Assembly: GCA_035454085.1 (NCBI GenBank)
Contig: DAOTEJ010000002.1
Span: 37,909 to 101,908, forward strand
Length of the DNA: 64,000 bases
Reading direction: 5' to 3'
Origin: DAOTEJ01 sp035454085
Lineage (GTDB): Bacteria; Pseudomonadota; Gammaproteobacteria; Burkholderiales; Burkholderiaceae_F
In this document: piece by piece, positions 1 to 10,639 of the stretch
Layout of the letters: the number at the start of each line of letters is the position of its first letter
Numbering within the stretch: the first letter of the stretch is position 1
The notes under the pieces: model-generated
What the model was told of the DNA's origin: nothing
Seen by the model: only the letters and a program-made list of their open reading frames with translations
The model's database searches: none
Translations under genes and position numbers: made by a program

Positions 1-881
1 GAGGGCGTGGTCAGCGGGTCGGCGGGCTGGAAGTTGGTCCACTCGAGGAAGTAGCCACCCATCTCAGGCGCGAAGAACACGATGCCGAAGAAGATGATCA
101 GGAACACCGACAGGCCCAGGATGTCGTGCACCGAGTAGTAGGGGTGGAACGGGATGCCGTCCACCGGCCGCCCGGTCTTCGGGTCGATCGTGTCCTTGAT
201 CTCGACGCCGTCCGGATTGTTCGATCCCACGTCGTGCAGCGCAAAGATGTGCGCCACTACCAGGCCGAGCAGCACGAGCGGGATGGCGATCACGTGGAAC
301 GCGAAGAAGCGGTTGAGCGTGGCGTCGCCCACCACGTAGTCGCCGCGCACCAGCACCGCAAGGTCGGGGCCGATCAGGGGAATGGCGCCGAACAGGTTCA
401 CGATCACCTGGGCACCCCAGAAACTCATCTGGCCCCAGGGCAGCAGGTAGCCGAAGAACGCCTCGCCCATCAGGCACAGGAAGATCAGGCAGCCGAAGAT
501 CCACACCAGCTCACGCGGCTTGCGGTAGCTGCCGTAGAGCAGGCCGCGGAACATGTGCAGGTACACCACGACGAAGAACATCGAGGCGCCGGTGCTGTGC
601 ATGTAGCGGATGAACCAGCCGCCCGGCACGTCGCGCATGATGTACTCGACCGAGGCGAAGGCCAGGGCCGCGTCGGGCTTGTAGTGCATCACCAGGAAGA
701 TGCCCGAGACGATCTGGATCACCAGCACCACCAGCGCGAGCGAGCCGAAGAAGTACCAGAAGTTGAAGTTCTTCGGCGCGTAGTACTCGGAGAGGTGGTT
801 CTTGTATGCCGCCATCAGGCTCGGCATGCGCTGGTCTACCCAGCCCATCAGGCCGGTGTACTCGGTCTTGTGCAGTCCCAT
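1..881 (-). CDS. petB: Cytochrome b of the bc1 complex (partial, 3' end outside window)
   Basis: Membrane cytochrome b subunit of ubiquinol:cytochrome c oxidoreductase. 293 codons are visible from the ATG at 881. The four heme-ligating histidines are H95 and H109 (helix B) and H196 and H211 (helix D). The 15-residue spacing of the second pair is, as I recall, usual in beta- and gammaproteobacteria. The sequence stops after ADPLTTP, just before the family's PEWY quinol-oxidation motif, so the rest of the gene and probably petC lie to the left. petA ends 24 nt upstream, giving the usual petA-petB order. Confidence 0.97.
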   Translation of the reverse strand, partial: MGLHKTEYTGLMGWVDQRMPSLMAAYKNHLSEYYAPKNFNFWYFFGSLALVVLVIQIVSGIFLVMHYKPDAALAFASVEYIMRDVPGGWFIRYMHSTGASMFFVVVYLHMFRGLLYGSYRKPRELVWIFGCLIFLCLMGEAFFGYLLPWGQMSFWGAQVIVNLFGAIPLIGPDLAVLVRGDYVVGDATLNRFFAFHVIAIPLVLLGLVVAHIFALHDVGSNNPDGVEIKDTIDPKTGRPVDGIPFHPYYSVHDILGLSVFLIIFFGIVFFAPEMGGYFLEWTNFQPADPLTTP

Positions 882-905
882 GACGAATCCTGGAGTGGGT
901 TCGGG

Positions 906-1535
906 TCAGGCCTTGTCGTCGCCGATCAGCACGACGGTGTCGGACAGGTAGCGGTGCGGAGGGATCGCCAGATTGTCCGGCGCCGGCTTGTTCTTGAACA
1001 CGCGGCCCGCCAGATCGAAAGTCGAGCCGTGGCAGGGGCACACGAAGCCCTGGTCGCCGCCGAGCTGGGGGCTCTGGCCGGCGTTGTAGGGGCCGGTGGG
1101 CGAGCAGCCCAGGTGCGTGCAGATGCCCACGCACACCAGGTAGTCGGGCTTGATCGAGCGCAGGTCGTTCTGCGCGTAGGCCGGGGTGGGGTACTGGGTG
1201 CGCAGCGAGTTCGGGTCGGCGACCTGTGCGTTGACCTTCTTGATCGACTCGAGCTGCTCGGGCGTGCGGCGCATCACCCACACCGGCAGGCCGCGCCACT
1301 CCACGGTACGCATCTCTCCCGGCGCGAGCCCGGAAACATCGAACTCCACCGGGGCGCCGGCCGCCTTGGCACGCTCGGAAGGAGCGAGCGAAGACACGAA
1401 CGGCGCGGCGATCGCCACCACGCCTGCGCCACCGACCACCGAGGCGGCGATCAGGGCGTTGCGGCGATCCTTGTCTACGGTCGGGGCGGCGGTATCCGCG
1501 GCGTGCGCGGCCTGTTGAGGGGTGGCGTTGGACAT
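906..1535 (-). CDS. petA: Rieske iron-sulfur subunit of the bc1 complex
   Basis: 209-residue ubiquinol-cytochrome c reductase iron-sulfur subunit. It carries the [2Fe-2S] cluster that takes electrons from quinol to cytochrome c1. The two cluster boxes are clear: C139-T-H141-L-G-C144 and C166-P-C168-H169-G-S. A twin-arginine pair (R25-R26 region) precedes a hydrophobic segment at about 28-46, which fits a Tat-exported, N-terminally anchored protein; tatABC lies about 4-6 kb away. The ATG at 1535 gives the family's normal N-terminus. An upstream in-frame start would add 12 atypical residues. It is first of the petAB operon and divergent from mscL. Confidence 0.97.
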   Translation of the reverse strand: MSNATPQQAAHAADTAAPTVDKDRRNALIAASVVGGAGVVAIAAPFVSSLAPSERAKAAGAPVEFDVSGLAPGEMRTVEWRGLPVWVMRRTPEQLESIKKVNAQVADPNSLRTQYPTPAYAQNDLRSIKPDYLVCVGICTHLGCSPTGPYNAGQSPQLGGDQGFVCPCHGSTFDLAGRVFKNKPAPDNLAIPPHRYLSDTVVLIGDDKA

Positions 1536-1744
1536 GGGATTCCCGATGCGGAGTGGGGCGCGGCAGCACACAGGCGAAGTCCGCGCTTTTTGGCAGCCCG
1601 CGATTCTACCCGAACCGTCCCGACGGCCCGGAACATCCCGGGTGGTGGAATGGCTGCCTGCGGGCGAAGGCCCGGCCGGCCACGGCTCACCTGCCCACGC
1701 ATAGAATCCACGGACGTACCCGTCACCCCGTCATGGAGCGCTGC

Positions 1745-2182
1745 ATGAGCATGCTGAAGGACTTTCGCGATTTCGCCGTCAAGGGCAATGTCATCGACCT
1801 GGCGGTGGCCGTGATCATCGGTGCCGCCTTCGGGAAGATCGTCGATTCGCTGGTCAAGGACCTGGTCAACCCGATCCTGGGCGCGATCATCGGCAAGCCC
1901 GACTTCTCGAACCTCTACGTCGTGCTCCGGCTGCCCAGCGGATACAGCGGCCCCATGGACTACGAGGCCCTGACCAAGGCGGGGGCGACGGTGTTCGGGT
2001 ACGGCGCCTTCCTGACCGCGGTGATCAACTTCCTGCTGCTGGCCTTCGTGATCTTCTGGATGGTGAAGCTCGTCAGCCGCGTCAAGTCCAACCTCGATGC
2101 CACGGCCGCGCCCACGCCCGACGACGTGGTCCTGCTGCGCGAGATCCGCGACCTGCTCCAGAAGCAGGCGTCTGGCAAGTAA
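1745..2182 (+). CDS. mscL: Large-conductance mechanosensitive channel
   Basis: 145-residue inner-membrane tension-gated channel that releases solutes on hypo-osmotic shock. The N-terminus [19 protein letters not shown] is the family signature. TM1 spans about residues 17-45 and TM2 about 76-103, followed by a C-terminal amphipathic helix. The start at 1745 is chosen because a GGAG lies 7 nt upstream and the length matches the family (about 136-145). A further in-frame ATG follows at 1751. The gene is divergent from petA across 209 nt. A protease gene follows 24 nt downstream, probably co-transcribed. Confidence 0.97.
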   Translation: MSMLKDFRDFAVKGNVIDLAVAVIIGAAFGKIVDSLVKDLVNPILGAIIGKPDFSNLYVVLRLPSGYSGPMDYEALTKAGATVFGYGAFLTAVINFLLLAFVIFWMVKLVSRVKSNLDATAAPTPDDVVLLREIRDLLQKQASGK

Positions 2183-2206
2183 TCACTCACGCGGGAGCCC
2201 CTGCGA

Positions 2207-3373
<1,167 letters not shown>

Positions 3374-3480
3374 TCGCGCCGCCGCCTGGCGCGGCTTGCG
3401 CCAGGTCCAGACGCCGCGCCGGCGGCGCTTGTACAGCGGCAAGACGGCGACTATGCGTGAGCCATGGAGGAAGCGATTCC

Positions 3481-4938
3481 ATGAGTCTTGCTGCGCAACT
3501 AGCGCGCGCCACCCCAGGCGCCGCTGCCTTCAAGGCCTGGGGCAGGCAGTGGTTCGGGCTGCTCGCCGCCGGCCGCCAGGCGGCGCTGGTCGCCCACGCC
3601 GCGCGGCACTCGCGCTTCTATGCCGACCACTGGCGCGGCACGGTCGCGGGTGGCTTCAATGCGCTGCCGCCGGTCACGCGGGCCGAACTCATGGCGCGCT
3701 TCGACGACTGGGTCTGCGACCCGCGCATCACGCTGGGCGAGGTGCGCCGCTTCGTCGCCGACCCGGCCCGCGCGGGCGACTCCTACCTCGAGCACTACGC
3801 GGTGTGGACGAGTTCCGGCACCAGCGGCCTGCCCGGCATCTTCGTCCACGACGACTTCTCGGTCGGCTTGTCGGGCTGGCTCACGACCACGCGGGGCGAC
3901 GCGCGGGTGATGGCCCGCAACCTTGCCTCGGCGCTGGCGAGCGACAACCGCTCGGTGCTGGTCTCGGCGCTCGGCGGCCACTTTGCGGCCTACGCGCTGT
4001 GGCAGCGCCAGCGGCGCATGAATCCCTGGATCGCCAGCCGGTCGCGCGCCGTGTCGGTGCTGCTGCCCCTGCCGCAGATCTGCGGCGCGCTCGAGGCCGC
4101 GCAGCCGCAGTTGCTCGCCTCCTACCCCAGCCTGCTGCTCGAGCTCGCGCGCGAGCGCCGCGCGGGGCGCCTGGGCATCGCGCCGCGCGCCCTATGGGCC
4201 GGCGGCGAGCACCTGAGCGCCGCGATGCGTGCCGAGATCGAATCCGGCTTCGAGGCGCCCCTGGCCGAGGAGTACGGCGCCTCCGAGTGCATCAGCATCG
4301 CCAGTGCCTGCGCCGAGGGCCATCTCCACGTCAACGAGGACTGGGTCACGCTGGAGCCGATCGACGAGCACGATCGGCCGGTGGCGCCTGGCACCGTGTC
4401 GCACGCCGCGCTGCTCACCAACCTCGCCAACTTCGTCCAGCCCGTGATCCGCTACCGGCTCGAGGACCGCATCCTGGTGCTGCCCGAGCCCTGCCCCTGC
4501 GGCAATCCGATGATGGCCATCCGCGTCGAGGGGCGCACGGACGAGACGCTCGAGTTCGCCGGTCTGCGCGGGCCGGTGCGCATCGTGCCCATGGCGCTCG
4601 CCACCGCCGTCGAGGAGGCCGCCGGCGTGCACCGCTTCCAGATCCGCGCGCTCGGGCGCGAGCGGCTCGAGGTGTGGATCGATCCGGCCGGCGTGCGGCA
4701 ACGCGCTACGGTCGCAGAGCGCGTACGCGGGGCGCTCGAGGCTCTGCTCCAGTCGCACGGCGCCGCGGGTGTGCGGATCGACTGCCGTTGGGCCGCGCCG
4801 CAGCGCGATGCGCGCAGCGGCAAGTGTCGGCAGGTGCTGCGCGAATCTGGGCACGCACCAGCCGCACCGCCGCCCCCAGCCAGGGCGCCGGCAGCTAGGG
4901 GCTCGCGCGCAGGCGCGCGCTCATCTCGGCGGCCTTGA
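3481..4938 (+). CDS. PaaK-like adenylate-forming enzyme (phenylacetate-CoA ligase / F390 synthetase-related)
   Basis: 485-residue ANL-superfamily protein of unknown substrate. Visible motifs are the phosphate loop TSSGTSG at 110-116, the adenine motif EEYGASE at 263-269, YRLED at 325-329, the CPCG segment at 338-341 typical of PaaK relatives, and K448 in SGK near the end as candidate catalytic lysine. The ATG at 3481 has GGAGGA 9 nt upstream. A GTG 24 nt earlier is in frame but would place that ribosome-binding site inside the gene. The last 25 residues are a low-complexity Ala/Pro/Arg tail whose codons overlap the convergent Sel1 gene by 44 nt. No thioesterase, carrier protein or aromatic pathway gene adjoins it, so the product remains open. 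Confidence 0.85.
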   Translation: MSLAAQLARATPGAAAFKAWGRQWFGLLAAGRQAALVAHAARHSRFYADHWRGTVAGGFNALPPVTRAELMARFDDWVCDPRITLGEVRRFVADPARAGDSYLEHYAVWTSSGTSGLPGIFVHDDFSVGLSGWLTTTRGDARVMARNLASALASDNRSVLVSALGGHFAAYALWQRQRRMNPWIASRSRAVSVLLPLPQICGALEAAQPQLLASYPSLLLELARERRAGRLGIAPRALWAGGEHLSAAMRAEIESGFEAPLAEEYGASECISIASACAEGHLHVNEDWVTLEPIDEHDRPVAPGTVSHAALLTNLANFVQPVIRYRLEDRILVLPEPCPCGNPMMAIRVEGRTDETLEFAGLRGPVRIVPMALATAVEEAAGVHRFQIRALGRERLEVWIDPAGVRQRATVAERVRGALEALLQSHGAAGVRIDCRWAAPQRDARSGKCRQVLRESGHAPAAPPPPARAPAARGSRAGARSSRRP

Positions 4939-5590
4939 GCCGGGCCACCGGGTCGCCCTGCGCGGCAGCGCGCAGGTACCACACCCAGGCTCTGGCCGTG
5001 TCCTGCGGCACGCCGTCGCCACGCTCGTAGAGGCTCGCCAGGATGTAGGCGGCGCCATCCTCGTCCTGCTGCGCGGCGCGCTCGTACCAGCGGGCGGCCT
5101 GGGCCATGTCGCGCGGCACGCCGCGGCCGAGGAAGTACTGCGTGGCCAGCGTCAGCTGCGCCGGCCCGTGCCCCTGCTCGGCGGCGCGCGCGAACCATTC
5201 GTTGGCCGTGGCCATGGAGCGTGCCACGCCCTCGCCGCGCTCGTAGAGCAGGGCCAGGCCGAACTGCGCCTGGGCAAAGCCCGACTGTGCCGAGCGCGCG
5301 AGCCAGAGCACGGCGGCCGTGGAATCCGGCGGACCGCCCTCGCCGAGCATGAGCATCACCGCCAGGTTGAACTGCGCGACCCGCAGACCGCGCTCGGCCG
5401 CCTGCTGGTAGCGCTGGCGTGCGGCCTCGTGCTGGCCGCCCTGGTAGGCCACCCAGCCGGCGGATAGATCCGGGTCCTCGTCGGGCGCAATCTGCAGTCG
5501 CGCACCCGCCGCCTGCGCCATCAGCGCGAGCAGGCCGGCCAGCGCCAGTCCCCGCGCGAACCCGGCCAGCTGGCCAAGCCGCGGCGGCAC
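4895..5590 (-). CDS. Sel1-like repeat (SLR/TPR) exported protein
   Basis: 231-residue protein with a hydrophobic signal segment at about 10-30, probably cleaved near AGA-R. About four Sel1-type helical repeats follow from residue 46, marked by A-xx-W/Y-xx-(A)A-xx-G-x-xx-A-Q units and LYERGEGV / LYERGDGV turns. Such repeats mediate protein contacts, and no catalytic site is seen. It begins with GTG at 5590, 4 nt after the tatC stop, so it is translationally linked to the tat genes. Partner and function are unknown. Its 3' end overlaps the convergent ligase gene. Confidence 0.88.
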   Translation of the reverse strand: MPPRLGQLAGFARGLALAGLLALMAQAAGARLQIAPDEDPDLSAGWVAYQGGQHEAARQRYQQAAERGLRVAQFNLAVMLMLGEGGPPDSTAAVLWLARSAQSGFAQAQFGLALLYERGEGVARSMATANEWFARAAEQGHGPAQLTLATQYFLGRGVPRDMAQAARWYERAAQQDEDGAAYILASLYERGDGVPQDTARAWVWYLRAAAQGDPVARLKAAEMSARLRASP

Positions 5591-5594
5591 GCCC

Positions 5595-6353
5595 TCAGCT
5601 CCCCGGCTCGGGGGCCGGTGCGTCGTCCTTGCGGCCGAACAGGGCCACCAGCCAGATCCCCACCTGGTAGAGCAGCACCAGGGGAATGGCGAGGAGCAGT
5701 TGCGAGAGCACGTCCGGAGGCGTGACGATCGCGGCGATGATGAAGGCGCCGACGATCACATAGGGGCGCGCCTGCTTGAGCTTCTCGAGCGAGGCGATGC
5801 CCATGCGGTTGAGCACCATCACCACGATCGGGACCTCGAAGGTCAGGCCGAAGGCGATGAACATGCTGATCACGAAGCCGAAGTAGGAATCGATGTCGGG
5901 CGCGAAGTTCACCGAGTCGGGCGCAAAGCCCGCGATGAAGGTGAACACCATGCGGAACACGACGAAGTAGCAGTACGCCATGCCCAGCGCAAACATCGCC
6001 AGGCTCGAGGCGATCAGCGGCAGGGCCAGGCGCTTCTCGTGCTTGTACAGGCCCGGCGCGACGAAGGCCCACACCTGATAGAGCACATAGGGCAGAGAGA
6101 TCAGGAAGGCCGCGAACAGCGTGACCTTGAGCGGCACCATGAAGGGCGCGATCACCCCGGTGGCCAGCAGCTTCGAGCCCTCCGGCAGGGCCACCATCAG
6201 CGGCGCGGACAGCGCATCGAAGATCTGCTTCATGAACGGGCTCAGGGCCACGAACACGATCACGATGGCGATGGCCGCCCGCACCAGCCGCGTGCGCAAC
6301 TCGACGAGGTGCGACAGCAGGCTCTCTTCCTGGGGGGGGGATTCCTCGGCCAT
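5595..6353 (-). CDS. tatC: Twin-arginine translocase subunit TatC
   Basis: 252-residue six-helix inner-membrane receptor that binds twin-arginine signal peptides with TatB. The family start pattern (EESLLSHLVELRTRL) and the conserved segment FVAPGLYKHEKR are present, and the C-terminal helices are intact. The start is the ATG at 6353. Codons 5-8 contain a run of nine C on the coding strand (6332-6340), where gain or loss of one base would shift the frame almost at once. It lies 18 nt after tatB and is followed by the Sel1-repeat gene. Confidence 0.97.
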   Translation of the reverse strand: MAEESPPQEESLLSHLVELRTRLVRAAIAIVIVFVALSPFMKQIFDALSAPLMVALPEGSKLLATGVIAPFMVPLKVTLFAAFLISLPYVLYQVWAFVAPGLYKHEKRLALPLIASSLAMFALGMAYCYFVVFRMVFTFIAGFAPDSVNFAPDIDSYFGFVISMFIAFGLTFEVPIVVMVLNRMGIASLEKLKQARPYVIVGAFIIAAIVTPPDVLSQLLLAIPLVLLYQVGIWLVALFGRKDDAPAPEPGS

Positions 6354-6371
6354 GGTGTCCGGCGGGCGGCG

Positions 6372-6914
6372 CTAGCGGCGAATGCGCGGGCGGCTGACCC
6401 GAGCCCGCGGTGCGTAGCGGTTGCGTGCCGCGCCAGCGTGCGCGTCGGGCAGGGCGAGCTGCCGCTTGAGCCGCGCGAGTTCCTCGGCGAGTTCATCCAC
6501 CGAGGGCGCCGCCTTGTAGCGACGCGCGAAGGTCTTGCGCTCCCAGCTGCCGCTCTCCCAGTCGTAGGACTGGGCGGTGGCCGCCTCGGCGCCTTCGGTC
6601 ACGGCAGTCGGCGCCGACACGCTGCCGTCGAGCGCCGCGCCCGCCTGGTTCAGATCACTCTGGATCGAGCTCACGGTGCTGGCCACCTGGCTCTCGACCG
6701 AGGCCGCCATCGAGCGGGCCTGCTCCTGCAGGCGCTTGAGTTCCGCGATCTCCATCTCGCGGTTGATGTCCGACTTCACCTGGCTGACGTAGCGCTGCGC
6801 CTTGCCCGCCCATTCGCCGGCCGCGCGGGCGACCTTGGGCAGGCGCTCGGGTCCGAGGACCACGAGTGCCACGACCCCGATCAGGGCGAGCTCGCCGAAG
6901 CTGAAATCGAGCAT
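6372..6914 (-). CDS. tatB: Sec-independent translocase protein TatB
   Basis: 180-residue partner of TatC. It has the N-terminal membrane helix MLDFSFGELALIGVVALVVL, the Gly-Pro-Glu-Arg hinge, an amphipathic helix and a long polar, partly coiled tail ending in Arg/Pro-rich sequence. The ATG at 6914 is chosen because it gives the invariant MxDxxxxEL start. An upstream in-frame start would prepend 53 Pro/Arg-rich residues. It sits between tatA (64 nt upstream) and tatC (18 nt downstream). Confidence 0.96.
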   Translation of the reverse strand: MLDFSFGELALIGVVALVVLGPERLPKVARAAGEWAGKAQRYVSQVKSDINREMEIAELKRLQEQARSMAASVESQVASTVSSIQSDLNQAGAALDGSVSAPTAVTEGAEAATAQSYDWESGSWERKTFARRYKAAPSVDELAEELARLKRQLALPDAHAGAARNRYAPRARVSRPRIRR

Positions 6915-6978
6915 GGGAGTGAGGCGACGCCGGGGCAGCCGGCGTCGCAGGCCGGTGCCCGCGGGCGCCGGACCAGGC

Positions 6979-7215
6979 TCAGGAGTTGGTCTTTTCCTTG
7001 GCCTGGACGTCGATGGTCTGGCCCGAGGCCACCTGCTTGGCGGGATCGGCGGGCTTGGCATCGGCAGCCGCATCGGTGCCTTCCTTCATGCCTTCCTTGA
7101 AGCCCTTGATCGCGCCGCCCAGATCCTTGCCGACGTTCTTGAGCTTGCCGGTGCCGAAGATCAGAACGATGACCACCAGGACGATGACCCAGTGCCAGAT
7201 CGAAAACGAACCCAT
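6979..7215 (-). CDS. tatA: Sec-independent translocase protein TatA
   Basis: 78-residue pore-forming Tat component. It has a single N-terminal helix ([20 protein letters not shown]), the [14 protein letters not shown] hinge with its conserved FG, then an amphipathic helix and a short charged tail. It is first of tatABC. A HIT-family gene ends 9 nt upstream and is probably in the same transcript. Tat clients in this window include the candidate twin-arginine proteins PetA and MsrP. Confidence 0.97.
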   Translation of the reverse strand: MGSFSIWHWVIVLVVIVLIFGTGKLKNVGKDLGGAIKGFKEGMKEGTDAAADAKPADPAKQVASGQTIDVQAKEKTNS

Positions 7216-7224
7216 GTGCGTCTC

Positions 7225-7581
7225 CTACAGACGTTTCCACGGCCGGGGTCCGCCCAGCACATGGATATGCAAGTGATTCACCTCTTGTCCGCCGTCGGGG
7301 CCGTTGTTGATCACGACCCGAAAGCCGTTGGCGCAGCCTTGTTCCCGGGCGAGTTGCGGGGCGAGCGCCAGCATTCTACCCAGAAGGGGCGCGTCGACCG
7401 CGTGCGCGTCGAACAGCGATCCGAGGTGGTGCTTGGGGATCATGAGGAAGTGCACCGGAGCGGCCGGGTGAATGTCATGAAACGCCAGCAACTCCTCGTC
7501 CTCGTAGACCTTCTTCGAGGGAATCTCGCCAGCCGCGATGCGGCAGAACAGGCACTGGGGGTCGCGTCCGGGATGGCTCAT
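7225..7581 (-). CDS. hinT: HIT-family purine nucleotide phosphoramidase
   Basis: 118-residue histidine-triad hydrolase of the HinT branch, which cleaves adenosine 5'-phosphoramidates and aminoacyl-adenylates. The nucleophile motif NHLHIHVLGG near residue 102-111 is complete. The N-terminal CLFCRIAAGEIPSKKVYED block is typical of bacterial HinT. It lies between hisE (82 nt upstream) and tatA (9 nt downstream), an arrangement I recall as common in Burkholderiales. The symbol rests on family resemblance. Confidence 0.93.
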   Translation of the reverse strand: MSHPGRDPQCLFCRIAAGEIPSKKVYEDEELLAFHDIHPAAPVHFLMIPKHHLGSLFDAHAVDAPLLGRMLALAPQLAREQGCANGFRVVINNGPDGGQEVNHLHIHVLGGPRPWKRL

Positions 7582-7663
7582 GTCTCGGTTCTCCTGCTCA
7601 GAATGCTTGGATCGCGCACAGCGGTCAGGGTTCGCCCCGCCACCCGAAGGCGGGAGGCGCGGC

Positions 7664-8035
7664 TCATCCGACCGGTGCGTCGGGCGTCTCGCCCTGCTCG
7701 CGCTCGCGGGCGCGCCGCGCGGCCTTCTCTTCGAGGCCCGAGGTGCCCGCGCGACGCTCGAGCTCGGCGAGCACCTGCTCGGGACGCAGGCCGTGCTGGG
7801 CGAGCATCACCAGGCAGTGAAACCACAGGTCCGCGCACTCGGCCACGATGCGCTCGGGCGCGCCGTCCTTGGCGGCCATCACCGTCTCGGTGGCCTCCTC
7901 GCCGATCTTCTTGAGCACGGCGTCGGGCGCGCGCGCCAGCAGGCGCGCCACGTACGAGGCCTCGGGGTCGCCGCCACGGCGGCTCTCGATCACGTCGGCC
8001 AGCCGCGCGAGCACGCTCGCATCCTGCGGGTTCAT
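7664..8035 (-). CDS. hisE: Phosphoribosyl-ATP pyrophosphatase
   Basis: 123-residue second enzyme of histidine synthesis, converting PR-ATP to PR-AMP plus pyrophosphate. The MazG-like helices with [15 protein letters not shown] and [13 protein letters not shown] carry the metal-binding acidic residues. It is encoded apart from hisI, unlike the fused hisIE of enterobacteria. Its ATG overlaps the hisI stop by 4 nt (ATGA). The last 20 or so residues are a charged extension. It ends the histidine block. Confidence 0.95.
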   Translation of the reverse strand: MNPQDASVLARLADVIESRRGGDPEASYVARLLARAPDAVLKKIGEEATETVMAAKDGAPERIVAECADLWFHCLVMLAQHGLRPEQVLAELERRAGTSGLEEKAARRAREREQGETPDAPVG

Positions 8036-8417
8036 CGGTAGATCGTCTCCGGATCCTTGAGCACGGGGTCCACGGTGCGCCAGGCACCGTCCTCGAGGCG
8101 GCGGAAGAAGCAGCTCTCGCGCCCAGTGTGGCAGGCGATGCCGCCGGCCTGTTCCACGCGATACAGCACCACGTCGCCATCGCAGTCCAACCGCACCTCC
8201 AGCACGCGCTGGCGGTGGCCTGACTCCTCGCCCTTGCGCCACAGGCGTTGCCGCGAGCGCGAGAAATACACCGCCTGCCCGGTGGCCACGGTCTCGGCCA
8301 GCGCCTCGCGGCTGGCCCAGGCCACCATCAGGATGCGGCCCGAGACCGCGTCCTGGGCGATCACCGGCACCAGGCCGCGCTCGTCGAAGGCCAGCTCGGC
8401 CAGCCAGTCGGCGGCCA

Positions 8418-8418
<1 letters not shown>
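8032..8418 (-). CDS. hisI: Phosphoribosyl-AMP cyclohydrolase
   Basis: 128-residue zinc enzyme that opens the purine ring of PR-AMP, the third histidine step. The zinc and magnesium motifs are visible: [13 protein letters not shown] and [14 protein letters not shown], giving the three conserved cysteines. The ATG at 8418 shares one base with the hisF stop (TGATG), and its own stop overlaps hisE, so hisF, hisI and hisE are coupled. Confidence 0.96.
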
Positions 8419-9191
<773 letters not shown>

Positions 9192-9193
9192 GT

Positions 9194-9937
9194 TCAGCCG
9201 CCGCGACCGGCCACCAGGGCCTGTGCCGCCTGGAAGTCGAGCGTGCCTTCGTAGAGCGAGCGGCCGAGGATCGCGCCCTCCACGCCGAACTCCTCGACCT
9301 TGAGCAGGGCCTCGATGTCGGCGAGCCCCGCGATTCCGCCGCTGGCGTACACCGGCACCTTGACGGCTCGCGCCAGCTCCACCGTGGCCTCGACGTTGAC
9401 CCCGGTGAGCATGCCGTCGCGGCCGATGTCGGTGTACAGGATGGCCTCGACGCCGTAGCCCTCGAACTTGCGGCCCAGGTCCACCACGTCGTGCCCGGTG
9501 AGCTTGCTCCAGCCGTCGGTGGCGACCTTGCCGCCCTTGGCGTCGAGCGCCACGATCACGTGACCGCCGAAGGCGCTGCAGGCGTCATGCAGGAAGCCCG
9601 GATTCTTGACCGCCGCGGTGCCGATCACCACGAAGCGCACGCCGTCGTCGATATAGCGCTCGATCAGGTCCAGGTCGCGCATCCCGCCGCCGAGCTGGAT
9701 CTCGATGTCCTCGCCGACCTCGGCCACCATCTTGCGGATCACGGGCTCGTTGACCGGCTTGCCCGAGCGCGCCCCGTTGAGGTCGACGATGTGCAGCCGC
9801 TGCGCGCCCTGGGCCACCCAGTGGCGCGCCATGGCCACGGGGTCGTCCGAGAAGACGGTCACGTCCGCGTCCATGTTGCCCTGGCGCAGGCGCACGCAGC
9901 GCCCATCCTTGATGTCGATGGCGGGAATGAGCAGCAT
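9194..9937 (-). CDS. hisA: ProFAR isomerase
   Basis: 247-residue TIM barrel catalysing the Amadori isomerisation of ProFAR to PRFAR, the fourth histidine step. It is homologous to His[18 protein letters not shown] at the N-terminus contains the catalytic Asp8, and YTDIGRDG contains the second acidic residue. GGGMR and ASGGI form phosphate-binding turns. It lies 38 nt after hisH and 2 nt before hisF. Confidence 0.97.
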   Translation of the reverse strand: MLLIPAIDIKDGRCVRLRQGNMDADVTVFSDDPVAMARHWVAQGAQRLHIVDLNGARSGKPVNEPVIRKMVAEVGEDIEIQLGGGMRDLDLIERYIDDGVRFVVIGTAAVKNPGFLHDACSAFGGHVIVALDAKGGKVATDGWSKLTGHDVVDLGRKFEGYGVEAILYTDIGRDGMLTGVNVEATVELARAVKVPVYASGGIAGLADIEALLKVEEFGVEGAILGRSLYEGTLDFQAAQALVAGRGG

Positions 9938-9975
9938 CTCGGTCGAGCCTGAGAGGGAGGGATGGGGCCGGGCCC

Positions 9976-10614
9976 TCAGGGGGCCCAGCGGGTGAAGTTC
10001 TCGTAGATGCGCAAGCCGCTGGCGGCGCTCTTCTCGGGGTGGAACTGCGTCGCAAAAATGTTATCCAGAGCCACCACGCAGGTAAAGGCGAGGCCGTAGT
10101 CGCTGCGCCCGGCAACCAGTCCTTCGTCGGCGGGCTCAACGTAGTAACTGTGCACGAAATAGAACCAGCTCGACTGCGGCACGCCCGCCCAGAGCGGGTG
10201 CGCGCCGGTCTGCTGCACGCGGTTCCAGCCCATGTGAGGCACCTTGAGCCGCGCGCCATCGGGGCCTTGCATCGCCGCCGGGAAGCGGCGCACACGGCCG
10301 GCAAACACGCCCAGGCCGCGCACGTCGCCTTCTTCCGAGTGCTCGAAGAGCATCTGCTCGCCGATGCACACGGCCAGCACCGGCCGCGAGGCCAGCGCGC
10401 GGCGCACCGCGTCTTCCAGGCCCGCCTCGCGCAGCGTGCGCATGCAGTCGGGCATGGCGCCCTGGCCGGGGAAGACCACCCGGTCGGCGGCGTCGATGTC
10501 GGCCGCGCGGTCGGCGACGAGCACCCGCGTTGCCTTGGGCGCCACGCGCTCCAGCGCCTTGGCCACCGAGCGCAGGTTGCCCATGCCGTAGTCGACGACA
10601 GCAATGGTGCTCAT
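9976..10614 (-). CDS. hisH: Imidazole glycerol phosphate synthase, glutaminase subunit HisH
   Basis: 212-residue class-I glutamine amidotransferase supplying ammonia to HisF. The nucleophile cysteine is in [10 protein letters not shown], and the His/Glu pair in ATQFHPEKS. The family motif normally reads CxGMQ or CLGMQ, so the IGEQ form is a mild variant seen in some proteobacteria. The ATG at 10614 gives the standard [13 protein letters not shown]. Upstream in-frame codons are Pro/Arg-rich and were excluded. It lies 25 nt after hisB. Confidence 0.96.
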   Translation of the reverse strand: MSTIAVVDYGMGNLRSVAKALERVAPKATRVLVADRAADIDAADRVVFPGQGAMPDCMRTLREAGLEDAVRRALASRPVLAVCIGEQMLFEHSEEGDVRGLGVFAGRVRRFPAAMQGPDGARLKVPHMGWNRVQQTGAHPLWAGVPQSSWFYFVHSYYVEPADEGLVAGRSDYGLAFTCVVALDNIFATQFHPEKSAASGLRIYENFTRWAP

Positions 10615-10639
10615 GGTCGAGCGGGGTCGGGAAGAAGGC

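Noticed and set aside
1702..1707. TAGAAT upstream of mscL as its promoter -10
   Set aside because: It matches the -10 well but no -35-like sequence sits 16-18 nt upstream. It is too weak to list as a promoter.
126..1748. A 540-codon plus-strand frame opposite petB and petA
   Set aside because: Cytochrome b and Rieske motifs on the minus strand account for the DNA. The plus-strand product lacks any recognisable feature.
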